The notes: generated by a model not told the origin, from the sequence alone. Positions 21,442 to 30,200 are shown, counted from the stretch's first letter. The stretch: 47,704 nucleotides of DNA from CAG-170 sp022779365 (GCA_022779365.1 JALFSI010000003.1:1-47704); one strand, 5' to 3'. A program made the numbers and translations.

Positions 21442-23313
21442 TTACCAGAATGCGGGGTCGTTGGGATCGACGTAGCCGGTGTTGTCATCGTCACCATCCT
21501 TGGGGTCGGTCGTGGGATCGACGGACGGGTCGCCGATGTAGTTGCCGTTTTCGTCGTAATCATCGGGATTGGCGCCATCGGGAATCTCCGGCGCGACGGC
21601 GAGCGGCTCAAGCAGGAGCTTGCGGTCGCGCTTGGTATAGACACTGCTCGCGACCTTTTCCTGCGAGAGCTCGTTGTTGTCCTTGTCCATGAAGTGGCGG
21701 TAGGTCACGACCGACGAGCCGGTGTACGCCGTTGCCAGCACGCTCTTGACGGTGTAGGTATTGCCCTGCGCGTCGGTGGCGGTCGTGCCGGCGGCGTCCA
21801 CGGTGATCTCGAACGCGTCCTCGTCCTTGGCGTCCGCGCTCAGCACGCCCACGGTCTTCCACGGCGTGGTGGAGAGCGTGGTGTAGGTCATCTTGATGTG
21901 GTCATAGTCCTTTTCCTCCGCCGTGCCCACGAGCGCAATGTGCACATAGCCGCCGGAGACGGACGCGTCGATGCGGATGGGATGCTTGGTGGAGTTCTTG
22001 AACTTGAAGTCCAGCGAGCCCCAGTAGATGGTGGCGTCCTGCCCCATATCGACATACGTCACGGTGAACATATGCGGCGCGCGCTCGACCACGTCCAGAT
22101 CGGCGTACAGCACGGTCTCATAGATCGTAGACGCGACCTGGCAGACGCCGCCGCCGGTCTCCGCCTCGCTCTTGCCGCCCGCCTGATAGATGGTGGCAGG
22201 GCGGTAGCCCTTTTCGGGCGTGCGCTCGCCGACGACCTTGTTGAACGAGAAAATTTCGCCCGGATTCAGGATCGTGCCGTCGATGGCGGCGCAGGCAAGC
22301 TCCAGATTCTTTGTGCGGTCGGCGTTGACAACGTGCGGGCTGTCATATTTGGCGAGCGTGGTGGAGAAATACTCCTTTTCCAGGCTCTCCAGCGTGACCT
22401 CGGGCACGAGGTCCTTCATCTGGATGGTGAAGGTCTGCCCCGCGTCCGCCATGGCGATCTGCTGGGTATAATACTCCAGATCGAAGCCGAAGCCCTTGAC
22501 CTCCGGCACGAGCTCGTGCTTTTCCTCGTCGTAGTACGCGTCCGTCATCTCGGTGCAGTATTTGTCGTAGTACGGCTTGAGATCGACCGACTCGCACGGG
22601 ACGGTGTTGTAGTCAAAGGTGAGCTCGGAAAAATTCCCGGCGTCATAGCGCGCGAGCACGGCGTCATAGAGCTTGTCAACGTCCAGCGAGACCTTCGGCG
22701 AGCCGGTGACGACGGTGATGGTCTTGCTTGCTTCATCGAAATCCACCGACGGCTCGACGAGCGTCTTCTCTGCCTTGGCAGCCGCCTGCTCCAGCGTGCT
22801 GCGGATATACTCGGTGTCCAGATCGAGGCTGGACGTGAGGTTCACGTCGTAGCGCCCGGTCTGCGCGCGGCGATGGGTGAGAATGGCGCTGAACGGACCG
22901 CGGTTGCGCCCGTAGGTCATGGCGGCGTCCACCGCTTCGTCGGCGTTGAGCGCGATGTTCGACGCGTCGGAGTCGATCGTCACGGTCTGGTCGGGCAGGG
23001 CGATGGTAAGCGTGTCGGCGGTGAAGCGGTCGGACACCTCGTCCTGCACGGCGGCAAGCGCCGCCTCGCGGTCAAGCCCGCCGACGTCGATGCCCGCGAT
23101 GTAGACATTGGGATAAATGGTGCTGCCGCCCATGAGCACGAAGCCGTAGGCGCACACGGCGAGCGCCGCGACAAGCACGAGCGCGCCGAGAATGATGGCG
23201 GCCTTGCCGCCGGCGCTCATCCCGCGGCGCTGTCTGCCGCTGCCGCGGCTCTGCTCGCCCGATGCAGGTCTCCGCGGTGCGCGGCTGGCTTCGAATTTAC
23301 CTTTTTTTCTGAT
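21442..23313 (-). CDS. VanW-family cell-envelope protein (YoaR-like), start uncertain
   Basis: A basic cytoplasmic start (RKKGKFEASRAPRRP) is followed by one membrane segment (AAIILGALVLVAALAVCAYG) and an extracellular part with two peptidoglycan-binding-like YoaR modules (e.g. IYPNVYIAGIDVGGLDREAA). Then comes the VanW domain (LACAAIDGTILNPGEIFSFN, VVGERTPEKGYRPA, ETGGGVCQVASTIYETVLYA), a G5-like stretch and an acidic Asp/Pro-rich tail. The function of VanW domains is unknown. The frame is open to an ATG at 23415, but a strong promoter occupies 23387-23415, so translation must start later. GGGAGGGG is ideally spaced for an ATC codon at 23313. The first downstream ATG (23223) has no ribosome site. 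I give 23313 as the most likely start; a TTG at ~23364 is another option. Confidence 0.85.
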   Translation of the reverse strand: MRKKGKFEASRAPRRPASGEQSRGSGRQRRGMSAGGKAAIILGALVLVAALAVCAYGFVLMGGSTIYPNVYIAGIDVGGLDREAALAAVQDEVSDRFTADTLTIALPDQTVTIDSDASNIALNADEAVDAAMTYGRNRGPFSAILTHRRAQTGRYDVNLTSSLDLDTEYIRSTLEQAAAKAEKTLVEPSVDFDEASKTITVVTGSPKVSLDVDKLYDAVLARYDAGNFSELTFDYNTVPCESVDLKPYYDKYCTEMTDAYYDEEKHELVPEVKGFGFDLEYYTQQIAMADAGQTFTIQMKDLVPEVTLESLEKEYFSTTLAKYDSPHVVNADRTKNLELACAAIDGTILNPGEIFSFNKVVGERTPEKGYRPATIYQAGGKSEAETGGGVCQVASTIYETVLYADLDVVERAPHMFTVTYVDMGQDATIYWGSLDFKFKNSTKHPIRIDASVSGGYVHIALVGTAEEKDYDHIKMTYTTLSTTPWKTVGVLSADAKDEDAFEITVDAAGTTATDAQGNTYTVKSVLATAYTGSSVVTYRHFMDKDNNELSQEKVASSVYTKRDRKLLLEPLAVAPEIPDGANPDDYDENGNYIGDPSVDPTTDPKDGDDDNTGYVDPNDPAFW

Positions 23314-23386
23314 AAAGATCCCCTCCCGGATATTGCAGCGGGCGGACGTGCCGCCCGGAAAAAGCAAAATATAGTATGTACCCTGT

Positions 23387-23415
23387 ATTATAGGGCAAGC
23401 CGGCGGTTTTTGCAA
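23387..23415 (-). promoter_or_regulatory. Promoter of the VanW-family gene
   Basis: Minus strand: TTGCAA (23410-23415), 17-bp spacer, TATAAT (23387-23392). Confidence 0.85.
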
Positions 23416-23469
23416 TGTGCTATCCGCCTGAAATGCCGCCCAAAAATTCTAAATTTTTTATGAAGAGCC

Positions 23470-24513
23470 TCAGCTCTCGGCGCTGTCCTCGATGAGCGGG
23501 CGAATGACGCCGCAGGCGGCAAAGCGCGTATCGCGCGAGGACGTGAGGAACACGATCTGCGCGGCGGGATCTCGCAGCACGGGCGACATCTGCTCGACGA
23601 TGGAGTTCACGTCCTTCGCCGCATCGGTGCGGATGCACACGCGGTCGCACAGCGCCGCGACCTCGGCGGAAGCCGACCCGAAGAGCACCTCGATGCCGTA
23701 GCCGTACAGACTGTCGGCAATGTTGGCGGCGGCGTCGAGCACTGCCTCGCTGCGCGAAATGTCGGCGTTCCACATAATGCGGTCGGAGTCGGGGAAATAG
23801 AAATCGTCAAACAGCACGCCGTCAAACCCGCGCTGCGACAGCTCGATGGCGATGGACGTCAGATACCCCTGCACGCTGTTGGAGTACGGGTTCAGCCAGT
23901 AGCACACGTCGTCGCCCTCCCACAGCGCGCCGTTCCAGATGGGAAGCCCCTCCGACTGGTGCTCCAGCGCGTAGCGGCGGTCGGAAAACGCTGGCACGCG
24001 CGCGATGACGATCAGGTCGGAGCGCCCCGTCAGCTCCGAAATGAGCTTGTCCACGTCCGTGATGTCCAGCGCGTCCGCCTTCGGCGCGCCGGTCAGCTCT
24101 GTGGAGTAGTAGAAATTGCCGTAGATGCTCTTGACGTCGATCACGACGGCGTTATAGCCCTCGACCTCCTTCAGCGCCTGGCGCACCTGCTCCACGCCGT
24201 TTACGAGCATCGTCGTGGAGATGGAGTAGCCGTCCAGCCGGGTCTGCTTTTCCGCCTCCCCGTCCGTTTCCGCCACCGCGTCGAGCACCGTTTCAAACGG
24301 ATAGTCCACCGGGTCGGGTTCAAGCTGCTCCTGCCCGGTGTAGTCCAGATGCTGGTCGTAGTCGAGCCTTACGCCGTCCTGCGTGTAGGTCACATAGCGC
24401 TGCACATACAGCACGCGCCCGATGACGAGCAGCGCCAGCGCCAGCAGTATGCAGCCGAGTATCCGCGCCGTTTTGCGCACGGCGCGCTTGTTGCGATAGG
24501 TAAAAATGCGCAA
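23470..24513 (-). CDS. Putative glycoside hydrolase, DUF4015 family, membrane-anchored
   Basis: 347 residues from a TTG at 24513 preceded by AAAGGAGA. The in-frame ATG at 24549 would overlap prmA by 23 bases without a better ribosome site. Residues ~15-37 form one membrane segment (TARILGCILLALALLVIGRV). The external domain is TIM-barrel-like: YNAVVIDVKSIYGNFYYST, SDLIVIARVPAFSD, YWLNPYSNSVQGYLTSIAIE, RGFDGVLFDDFYFPDSDRI and VLFGSASAEVAALCDRVCIR. The acidic residues in IDVK and LFDDFYF are where GH-like members of this family place their catalytic side chains. The substrate is unknown; a cell-wall or capsular glycan is plausible given the VanW neighbour. It is co-directional with and 13 bases from prmA. 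Confidence 0.85.
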   Translation of the reverse strand: MRIFTYRNKRAVRKTARILGCILLALALLVIGRVLYVQRYVTYTQDGVRLDYDQHLDYTGQEQLEPDPVDYPFETVLDAVAETDGEAEKQTRLDGYSISTTMLVNGVEQVRQALKEVEGYNAVVIDVKSIYGNFYYSTELTGAPKADALDITDVDKLISELTGRSDLIVIARVPAFSDRRYALEHQSEGLPIWNGALWEGDDVCYWLNPYSNSVQGYLTSIAIELSQRGFDGVLFDDFYFPDSDRIMWNADISRSEAVLDAAANIADSLYGYGIEVLFGSASAEVAALCDRVCIRTDAAKDVNSIVEQMSPVLRDPAAQIVFLTSSRDTRFAACGVIRPLIEDSAES

Positions 24514-24526
24514 GCGCTCATCTCCT

Positions 24527-25498
24527 TTAGCCTTCCCAAATTGCGGCAACGCGCCGCCAATCCTCCTGCGCGTCGGTGGAGAGGATGTGCAGCCCCGCGC
24601 GCTTTAATGCCGCGTGCACCTCGTGCAGGCGCACGTCCAGAATGCCGGAGCAGATGAAAATGCCGCCCGGCTTTAAAAACTGCGGAACGTGCGGCGCGAG
24701 CGGGAGGATGACGTCCGCGACGATGTTCGCCAGCACCACGTCATAGCCCCCGCCGAGCTTTTCCGGCATCTGCGCGTCCGCGATCACGTCGCCGGTCACG
24801 GCGGTGAAGCGGTCAGCATAGAGGTCGTTCATCGCGGCGTTCTCGCGCGCGATGTCCTCCGCCTTGGGGTCGATGTCCACGCCCACGGCGGATCTTGCGC
24901 CGAGCTTTAACGCCGTGATGGACAGAATGCCGCTGCCGCTGCCGAGGTCGAGCACGCGCTCGCCGCCGGCAATGCAGTGCTCCAGCGCGCGCATACACAT
25001 CTGCGTGGACGCGTGCGCGCCCGTGCCGAAGATCATGCCGGGGTCAAGGCGAATTTCTGTCCTGCCCTCCGGGTTTTCCGGGTGCAGCCACTGCGGCACG
25101 ACGAGCAAACTCTTGCCGATGGGCAGCGGCTGGTAATACTGCTTCCAGCTATTTTCCCAGTCCTCGTCGCGCACATCCTGCAAAACGACCATGAGCGAGC
25201 CGAAGTCCACCTGCGGGAACTGTGTTCGGAGTGACGCGAGCTGCTCGGTGAGGAAGCTCACGCGCTCGGCGGCATCCGCCGCCTGCTCCAGATACAGGCG
25301 AATTTGCGACAGCCCGTGCATTTTCTGCGCAAGCTCCTCGTCCACATAGTCCCAATACTGGCGGTTTTCCTCCAGAAATTCCTGAAATTCCGCCTCGTCG
25401 TCCACAATAAAGCTGTCATAGCCCAGCGCCGTCAGCCGGTCCGCCACCAGCTCGATCGCAGCGGATGTTGTTTTGATCGTGACCTCTGTCCATTCCAT
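24527..25498 (-). CDS. prmA: Ribosomal protein L11 methyltransferase
   Basis: 323 residues from the ATG at 25498 (MEWTEVTIKTTSAAIELVAD), with GGAGGG eight bases upstream. PrmA trimethylates amino groups of ribosomal protein L11 using SAM. The N-terminal recognition domain (1-~140) contains DEDWENSWKQYYQPLPIGKS. The catalytic domain has FGTGAHASTQMCMRALE, VLDLGSGSGILSI, GVDIDPKAEDIARENA and YDVVLANIVADVILPLAPHV, all diagnostic. Length fits the family. It has its own promoter and probably carries the DUF4015 gene downstream. Confidence 0.95.
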   Translation of the reverse strand: MEWTEVTIKTTSAAIELVADRLTALGYDSFIVDDEAEFQEFLEENRQYWDYVDEELAQKMHGLSQIRLYLEQAADAAERVSFLTEQLASLRTQFPQVDFGSLMVVLQDVRDEDWENSWKQYYQPLPIGKSLLVVPQWLHPENPEGRTEIRLDPGMIFGTGAHASTQMCMRALEHCIAGGERVLDLGSGSGILSITALKLGARSAVGVDIDPKAEDIARENAAMNDLYADRFTAVTGDVIADAQMPEKLGGGYDVVLANIVADVILPLAPHVPQFLKPGGIFICSGILDVRLHEVHAALKRAGLHILSTDAQEDWRRVAAIWEG

Positions 25499-25529
25499 GC
25501 GAATAGCCCTCCACGGTATAGTTCTTATT

Positions 25530-25558
25530 ATTTTACAGGATTTGCGGCAAAATAACAA
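25530..25558 (-). promoter_or_regulatory. Promoter of prmA
   Basis: Minus strand: TTGTTA (25553-25558), 17-bp spacer, TAAAAT (25530-25535). Confidence 0.65.
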
Positions 25559-25593
25559 GCGGGAGATTTTATGAAGTTCCCGCCAGCCGAGCC

Positions 25594-25769
25594 GTAGGGG
25601 CGGGGTTCTACCCCGCCCGGCGGTACAACGCCGCAAATTCAACCGCGCCAATGCAAATACGCACGCACCCTTGCCTCCCCTTGGTGACCAAGGGAAGCCT
25701 TTGGACGGCGCAAACGCGGCAGTGCGGTGCAAACTCGCAACAGGCGGGAGGGGCAAGTCCCTCCCCTAC
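25594..25769. repeat. Intergenic palindromic repeats between prmA and ymfF
   Basis: GTAGGGGCGGGGTTCTACCC (25594 on; family B), then CCTTGCCTCCCCTTGGTGAC...AAGGGAAGCC (25668-25700; family A style), then GGGAGGGGCAAGTCCCTCCC (25746-25765; family B variant). Confidence 0.8.
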
Positions 25770-25792
25770 GTTACGACGAAACGCGCGGGGAC

Positions 25793-25821
25793 TGTACATT
25801 TTCCTTGCAATGCGCTATAAT
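25793..25821 (+). promoter_or_regulatory. Promoter of ymfF-ymfH-lgt
   Basis: TGTACA (25793-25798), 17-bp spacer, perfect TATAAT (25816-25821), 31 bases before the start codon. Confidence 0.7.
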
Positions 25822-25852
25822 CAAATCAACTATCACACACAGGGGAGCTGCT

Positions 25853-27115
25853 ATGGAACAACGTATGGAAATTCTGCCGGGGGTATTTCTGACCGCCGTG
25901 CAGACGGAAAAATTCAAGACGGGCTGCTGCAGCGTCAACCTGCTGCGCCCGATGGCGCGGGAGGAGGCGGCGGCGAATGCGCTCGTGCCGAGCGTGCTGC
26001 TGCGCGCCACGGCGCAGCATCCCGACATCCGCAGCATCTCCGCCCATCTCGACGAGCTGTACGGCGCGAGCCTCGGCCCGCTCGTGCGCAAAAAGGGCGA
26101 GGTGCAGACCACGGGCTTTTTCGCCGATTTTATTGAGGACCGCTTCGCGGGCGCGCCCGTGTTCCGCCAGACGGCGGAATTTTTGGGCGAGGTGCTGCTT
26201 GAGCCCGCGCTGCAAAACGGCGCATTTTTGCCGGACGTGGTCAGCGGCGAGCGGCTGAATCTGGAAAACACCATCGCCGCGCGCATCAACGACAAGCGCA
26301 CCTGGGCGACCTCGGAGCTGCTGCGCGTGATGTGCGCGGGCGAGGCTTACGGCGTGCCGCGCCTGGGCGAGCTGGAGGACGTGCGCGCGCTGGACGAAAA
26401 AAATCTCTACGCGCACTACCGCGCGCTGCTCACGCATTCGCAGGTGGAAATTTTCTATATGGGAAGCCACACGCCCGACGCGGCGGCGGAGGCGTTCCGC
26501 GAGGCGCTGCGCGACCTGCCGCGCGGCGAGCTCACGCCCTGCGGGACGGTGGTCGTGCCCAAGGCGGACGCGGTGCGAAAGGAAGAGCGCGCGCTGGACG
26601 TGACGCAGGGCAAGCTCGTGCTCGGCTTCCGCACGGGCTGCACGCTGACGGACCCCGCGTTCCCGGCGCTTCTGATGATGAACGCCATCTACGGCGGCGG
26701 CATCACCAGCAAGCTCTTTATGAAGGTGCGCGAGGAGCTGTCTCTTTGCTACTATGCGATGTCCACGCTTGAAAAATTCAAGGGCGTGATGCTCGTCTCG
26801 TCCGGCATCGACTGCGCGCAGCGGGACGTTGCGCAGGCGGAGATCCTGCGGCAGCTCGACGCGGTGCGCGCGGGCGATATTTCGGACTATGAATTTGAGT
26901 CCGCGCGGCGCTATCTGCGCTCCAGCCTCAGCACCGGGATGGACAGCCCCGGCAGGCTCGACGATTTTTACATCGGGCAGATCATCGCCGGGCAGCCGGA
27001 CACGATGCAGGCGCTCTCCGAGCGCATCGCGCGCGTGACGAAGGACGACGTCGCGGCGGCAGCGCGGCGTGTGAGCCTCGACACGGTATTCTTCCTCAAG
27101 GGGGTGCAGGCATGA
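25853..27115 (+). CDS. ymfF: M16-family peptidase-like protein, YmfF type (inactive partner)
   Basis: 420 residues from the ATG at 25853 after AGGGGAG. The fold is M16 (insulinase/pitrilysin): ISAHLDELYGASLGPLVRKK, RINDKRTWATSELLRVMCAG, YGVPRLGELEDVRAL, AIYGGGITSKLFMKVREELS and YYAMSTLEKFKGVMLVSSGI. The HxxEH zinc site is absent in the N-terminal half, as in YmfF-type subunits that pair with an active YmfH. In Bacillus this locus is associated with modification of elongation factor P. Its last four bases overlap the start of ymfH (ATGA), consistent with equimolar translation. Confidence 0.87.
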   Translation: MEQRMEILPGVFLTAVQTEKFKTGCCSVNLLRPMAREEAAANALVPSVLLRATAQHPDIRSISAHLDELYGASLGPLVRKKGEVQTTGFFADFIEDRFAGAPVFRQTAEFLGEVLLEPALQNGAFLPDVVSGERLNLENTIAARINDKRTWATSELLRVMCAGEAYGVPRLGELEDVRALDEKNLYAHYRALLTHSQVEIFYMGSHTPDAAAEAFREALRDLPRGELTPCGTVVVPKADAVRKEERALDVTQGKLVLGFRTGCTLTDPAFPALLMMNAIYGGGITSKLFMKVREELSLCYYAMSTLEKFKGVMLVSSGIDCAQRDVAQAEILRQLDAVRAGDISDYEFESARRYLRSSLSTGMDSPGRLDDFYIGQIIAGQPDTMQALSERIARVTKDDVAAAARRVSLDTVFFLKGVQA

Positions 27116-28377
27116 AGCGGATCGACTATGCCGAGCTTTGCGACGGGTTTTATGAGGAGCTTCTTCCGAATGGGCTGCGCGTGCGCGTGCTGCCGAGGCC
27201 CGGCTTTGCGCGGAAATTCGCGTTTTTAGCCGTAGATTTCGGCTCGAATGACCGCGATTTTACGCTGGACGGGCAAAAATATCACGTCCCGGCGGGCATC
27301 GCGCACTATCTGGAGCACAAAATGTTCGACCTGCCGGAGGGCGGCGCGATGGAGCAGTTTGCCGCGCACGGCGGCGGCAACAACGCCTTTACGAACTACT
27401 CCATGACGGCGTATTACGTCGAATGCACGGAGGAATTTGCGGAAAATCTCAAGATCCTGCTGCGCATGGTCACAACGCCGTATTTTACGCCCGAGAGCGT
27501 GGAAAAAGAGCGCGGCATCATCGCGCAGGAGATCAAGATGTATGCCGACAGCCCGGACTCGGCGGTGTTCGAGGATCTGTTCGCCGTCATGTACCCCAAG
27601 CACCCCATCAGCGTGCCCATTGCTGGCAGCGTCGAGAGCATCGCGGACATCACGCCGGAGCTGCTGTACGCCTGCTGCCGCGCGTTTTACACGCCGCAGA
27701 ACATGATGCTGTGCGTCGTGGGCGACGTAAGCGCCGAGGAGGTCGCGCGCCTTGCCCGCGAATTTACCCCCGCGCCCGTGCCCGGCGGCGTGCGGGACGA
27801 GAGCGGCTGGTCGGGTGCGTTTTCCTGCGGAACGATGGAAAAGACCATGGAGGTCGCCATGCCGATGTTTGCGGCGGGCTTTGCGTCCGACCCCATCGCG
27901 CCGGAAGCGTCCCTGCGGGCGGAGATCGTGGGCGACCTCGCGGCAGAGGTCTTAGTTGGCGAATCGTCGCCGCTTTACCAGCGGCTGTATGAGAAAAATC
28001 TCATCGACTCCGATTTTTCCTGCGGCTTTGAGCAGGTGCGCGGTGTGGGGCTTTTGGAGCTGTCGGGCGACAGCGAAGCGCCGGACACGGTCATTGACGC
28101 CGTCGTGGACGAGGCGGAGCGCATCGTGCGCGTGGGCGTGGACGCCGCACAGCTCGAGCGTCTGCGCCGCTCCATGATCGGCAGGCGCACGCGGGAGCTT
28201 GACAGCTTTGAGAGCACCTGCTACCGCATGAGCGCATATTTCTTTGAGGGCGCGGAGTATTTTGACTCCGTGCGCACCATCCAGTCGGTCACGGTGCAGG
28301 ACATCACGGACTTCCTGCGCACCGTCTGCCGCCGCGACCGTCTGAGCGTTTCGTATATCCGCCCGAAGGAGGCATAA
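27112..28377 (+). CDS. ymfH: M16-family zinc peptidase, YmfH type
   Basis: 421 residues. The inverted zincin motif is present: AGIAHYLEHKMFDLPEGGAM, with His65, Glu68 and His69. The distal zinc-ligand region is ESVEKERGIIAQEIKMY (~131-147). The C-terminal half contains VGESSPLYQRLYEKNLIDSD and SFESTCYRMSAYFFEGAEYF, typical of M16B peptidases. It probably forms a heterodimer with the upstream inactive homologue, acting in the cytoplasm on an unknown peptide. It runs into lgt with a 3-base gap. Confidence 0.9.
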   Translation: MKRIDYAELCDGFYEELLPNGLRVRVLPRPGFARKFAFLAVDFGSNDRDFTLDGQKYHVPAGIAHYLEHKMFDLPEGGAMEQFAAHGGGNNAFTNYSMTAYYVECTEEFAENLKILLRMVTTPYFTPESVEKERGIIAQEIKMYADSPDSAVFEDLFAVMYPKHPISVPIAGSVESIADITPELLYACCRAFYTPQNMMLCVVGDVSAEEVARLAREFTPAPVPGGVRDESGWSGAFSCGTMEKTMEVAMPMFAAGFASDPIAPEASLRAEIVGDLAAEVLVGESSPLYQRLYEKNLIDSDFSCGFEQVRGVGLLELSGDSEAPDTVIDAVVDEAERIVRVGVDAAQLERLRRSMIGRRTRELDSFESTCYRMSAYFFEGAEYFDSVRTIQSVTVQDITDFLRTVCRRDRLSVSYIRPKEA

Positions 28378-28380
28378 GAT

Positions 28381-29322
28381 ATGTTTTTGACCGATCCCAT
28401 CGTATTTCCACACCTCGGCATCACGGTCGATCCCGCCCCGGCGGCGTTTTCGATCGGCGGCAAAGCCATCTACTGGTACGGCATCATCATCGCCGTGGGG
28501 TTTCTGGCGGCGTATGCGTATATGTCGCGCCGCGCGCCGCTCTACGGCTGCACGTCCGACGACGCGCTGGACGCGGTCTTGTGGGCAGTGCCCATCGGCG
28601 TTATCTGCGCGCGGCTGTATTACTGCATTTTCTACTGGGAGCTGTACGCCGACGATCCCATCAAGATCCTCTACATCTGGGAGGGCGGGCTTGCCATCTA
28701 CGGCGGCGTGATCGGCGGCATGGCGGCGCTGCTTTTCGTGGCGCGGCACAAAAAAATGCCGCCGCTGACGCTCATGGATCTCGCAGCCCCGGCGGTGATG
28801 ATCGGGCAAATTTTTGGGCGCTGGGGGAACTTCTTTAACCGCGAGGCCTTCGGCGGCTACACCGATAATTTCCTCGCCATGCGCCTGCTGGAGAGCCATC
28901 TGCCCGCGCAGACCCGCGCCACCGAAGCCGGGCAGAGGCTGCTGGAGATGGCAAAGGCGGGCGGCTACGAGGGCTATATCCAGGTGCACCCGACGTTCCT
29001 CTACGAATCCGTGTGGAATTTAGCCGGCTTCATCGCGCTGCATTTTTACGCGAAAAAGCGCAAGTTCGACGGCGAGATCTTCCTCCTGTACCTCGCATGG
29101 TACGGGCTGGGGCGCGTGTGGATCGAGGGGCTGCGGACGGACAGCCTGTACCTGTTCTCAACGGGCATCCGCGTCAGCCAGCTTCTCGCGGGCGTGATGT
29201 TCCTCGTCGGCGGCGGCATCATCGCCTATGTCCGCCTGCGCAAAAAGCCGGACGGCTCGGCGCTGTACGTCAATCGCAAGGCAGCCGCAGAAGCGGCAGA
29301 GGCAAAGGCGGAAGATATTTAA
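28381..29322 (+). CDS. lgt: Prolipoprotein diacylglyceryl transferase
   Basis: 313 residues, with AAGGAGG seven bases before the ATG. Lgt moves diacylglycerol from phosphatidylglycerol to the lipobox Cys of prolipoproteins, the first step of lipoprotein maturation at the membrane. It has several hydrophobic segments (YWYGIIIAVGFLAAYAYMS; GVIGGMAALLFVA; LAGFIALHFYAKK; LLAGVMFLVGGGIIAYVRLR). The family signature is GRWGNFFNREAFGG (146-159), and IWEGGLAIYGGVIGG (99-113) is also diagnostic. Longer than many Lgt because of an insert after NREAFGG (~160-205) and an Ala/Glu-rich tail. Confidence 0.95.
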   Translation: MFLTDPIVFPHLGITVDPAPAAFSIGGKAIYWYGIIIAVGFLAAYAYMSRRAPLYGCTSDDALDAVLWAVPIGVICARLYYCIFYWELYADDPIKILYIWEGGLAIYGGVIGGMAALLFVARHKKMPPLTLMDLAAPAVMIGQIFGRWGNFFNREAFGGYTDNFLAMRLLESHLPAQTRATEAGQRLLEMAKAGGYEGYIQVHPTFLYESVWNLAGFIALHFYAKKRKFDGEIFLLYLAWYGLGRVWIEGLRTDSLYLFSTGIRVSQLLAGVMFLVGGGIIAYVRLRKKPDGSALYVNRKAAAEAAEAKAEDI

Positions 29323-29349
29323 ATCTTTGTGAATTATGAGGGAATCCAG

Positions 29350-29378
29350 TTTACGGGCAATTTTTTGCGTGCTATAAT
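29350..29378 (+). promoter_or_regulatory. Promoter of the Cys-rich coiled-coil gene
   Basis: TTTACG (29350-29355), 17-bp spacer, TATAAT (29373-29378). Confidence 0.7.
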
Positions 29379-29417
29379 GCACATAAATATAAAAAATGCA
29401 GAAAGGATGCTTGACTT

Positions 29418-29891
29418 ATGAATCTGAGTGAAAATTTTGAGACCGCAAAGAACATCGCCGTAGAAGCCGCGCAGGCAGCCGCCCGCAAGGCAAAGCAGCT
29501 TGCCGCCATCGCCAAGGCGAACGTCGCCATCTACGCCGAGGAGGACAAGGTCCGCAAGGCGGAGCGTGAGCTGGGCAAGCTCTACTACCGCGACTACGCC
29601 GTGGGCGAGGAGCAGGACAGCGCTGAATATCTGCCCTGGTGCCAGAAGATCGACGAGAGCAAGCAGACCATCGCCGCGCTTCAGGATCAGATCGCACAGC
29701 TCCGCGCGCAGGAGTGCGCCTGTGACGCGCCCGCCGAGAGCGAGTGCTGCTGTGACAAGCCTGCGGACGACGCGCAGAGCTGCTGCTGCGGCAAGCCCGA
29801 GGGTGAGGCGGAAAAGCCCTGCTGCTGCGACAAGAGCGCGGAGGACAGCGTGGAGATCAAGCTCGAATCCGGCGACGCGCCGGAGGCGTAA
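29418..29891 (+). CDS. Cys-cluster coiled-coil protein of unknown function
   Basis: 157 residues with its own promoter and a very strong terminator. Residues 1-95 are helical and Ala/Lys/Glu-rich (FETAKNIAVEAAQAAARKAK...KVRKAERELGKLYYRDYAVG, then SKQTIAALQDQIAQLRA), a likely coiled coil. Residues ~95-145 carry four regularly spaced Cys groups separated by acidic linkers: CACD, SECCCDKP, SCCCGKP, PCCCDKS. The C-terminus is acidic. No signal peptide. The CCC triplets suggest metal binding or a redox role, but I recognise no named family. Confidence 0.82.
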   Translation: MNLSENFETAKNIAVEAAQAAARKAKQLAAIAKANVAIYAEEDKVRKAERELGKLYYRDYAVGEEQDSAEYLPWCQKIDESKQTIAALQDQIAQLRAQECACDAPAESECCCDKPADDAQSCCCGKPEGEAEKPCCCDKSAEDSVEIKLESGDAPEA

Positions 29892-29900
29892 GGCAAACCA

Positions 29901-29934
29901 AAACCCGGGCGGGGAGCTCCCCGCCCGGGTTTTT
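29901..29934 (+). terminator. Terminator of the Cys-rich gene
   Basis: A 32-bp perfect palindrome from AAACCCGGGCGGGG to CCCCGCCCGGGTTT (29901-29932), followed by further T. Confidence 0.92.
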
Positions 29935-29960
29935 GCGTATGTATCGTTTTGGGTCGTAAT

Positions 29961-29990
29961 GTAGGGGCGGGGTTCTACCCCTCCCGGCGG
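29961..29990. repeat. Family B palindromic repeat
   Basis: GTAGGGGCGGGGTTCTACCC followed by CTCCCGGCGG. Confidence 0.8.
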
Positions 29991-30032
29991 TAAAATGCCG
30001 CAAATTTGTTCGCATCCATGCGGGCAGGCACG

Positions 30033-30200
30033 CACCCTTGCCTCCCCCATTGGGGGAGGTGTCCGAGCGGAGCGAAGGACGGAGAGGGTAAATAAGGAAG
30101 CCCCTCTCAGTCGCCTGCGGCGACAGCTCTCCCAGAGGGAGAGCCAAGCGCCCTCTCAGTCAGCTTCGCTGACAGCTCTCCCAGAGGGAGAGCCAAGGAG
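30033..30200. repeat. Composite palindromic repeat, reversed copy of 18884-19046
   Basis: Reading the reverse complement gives the same module order as 18884-19046, including the linker TTCCTTATTTACCCTCTCCG, with only scattered base changes over ~160 bp. Confidence 0.88.

Noticed and set aside
21376..23463. 695-codon plus-strand open frame
   Set aside because: It is antisense to the VanW-family gene and read as a shadow caused by high GC content.
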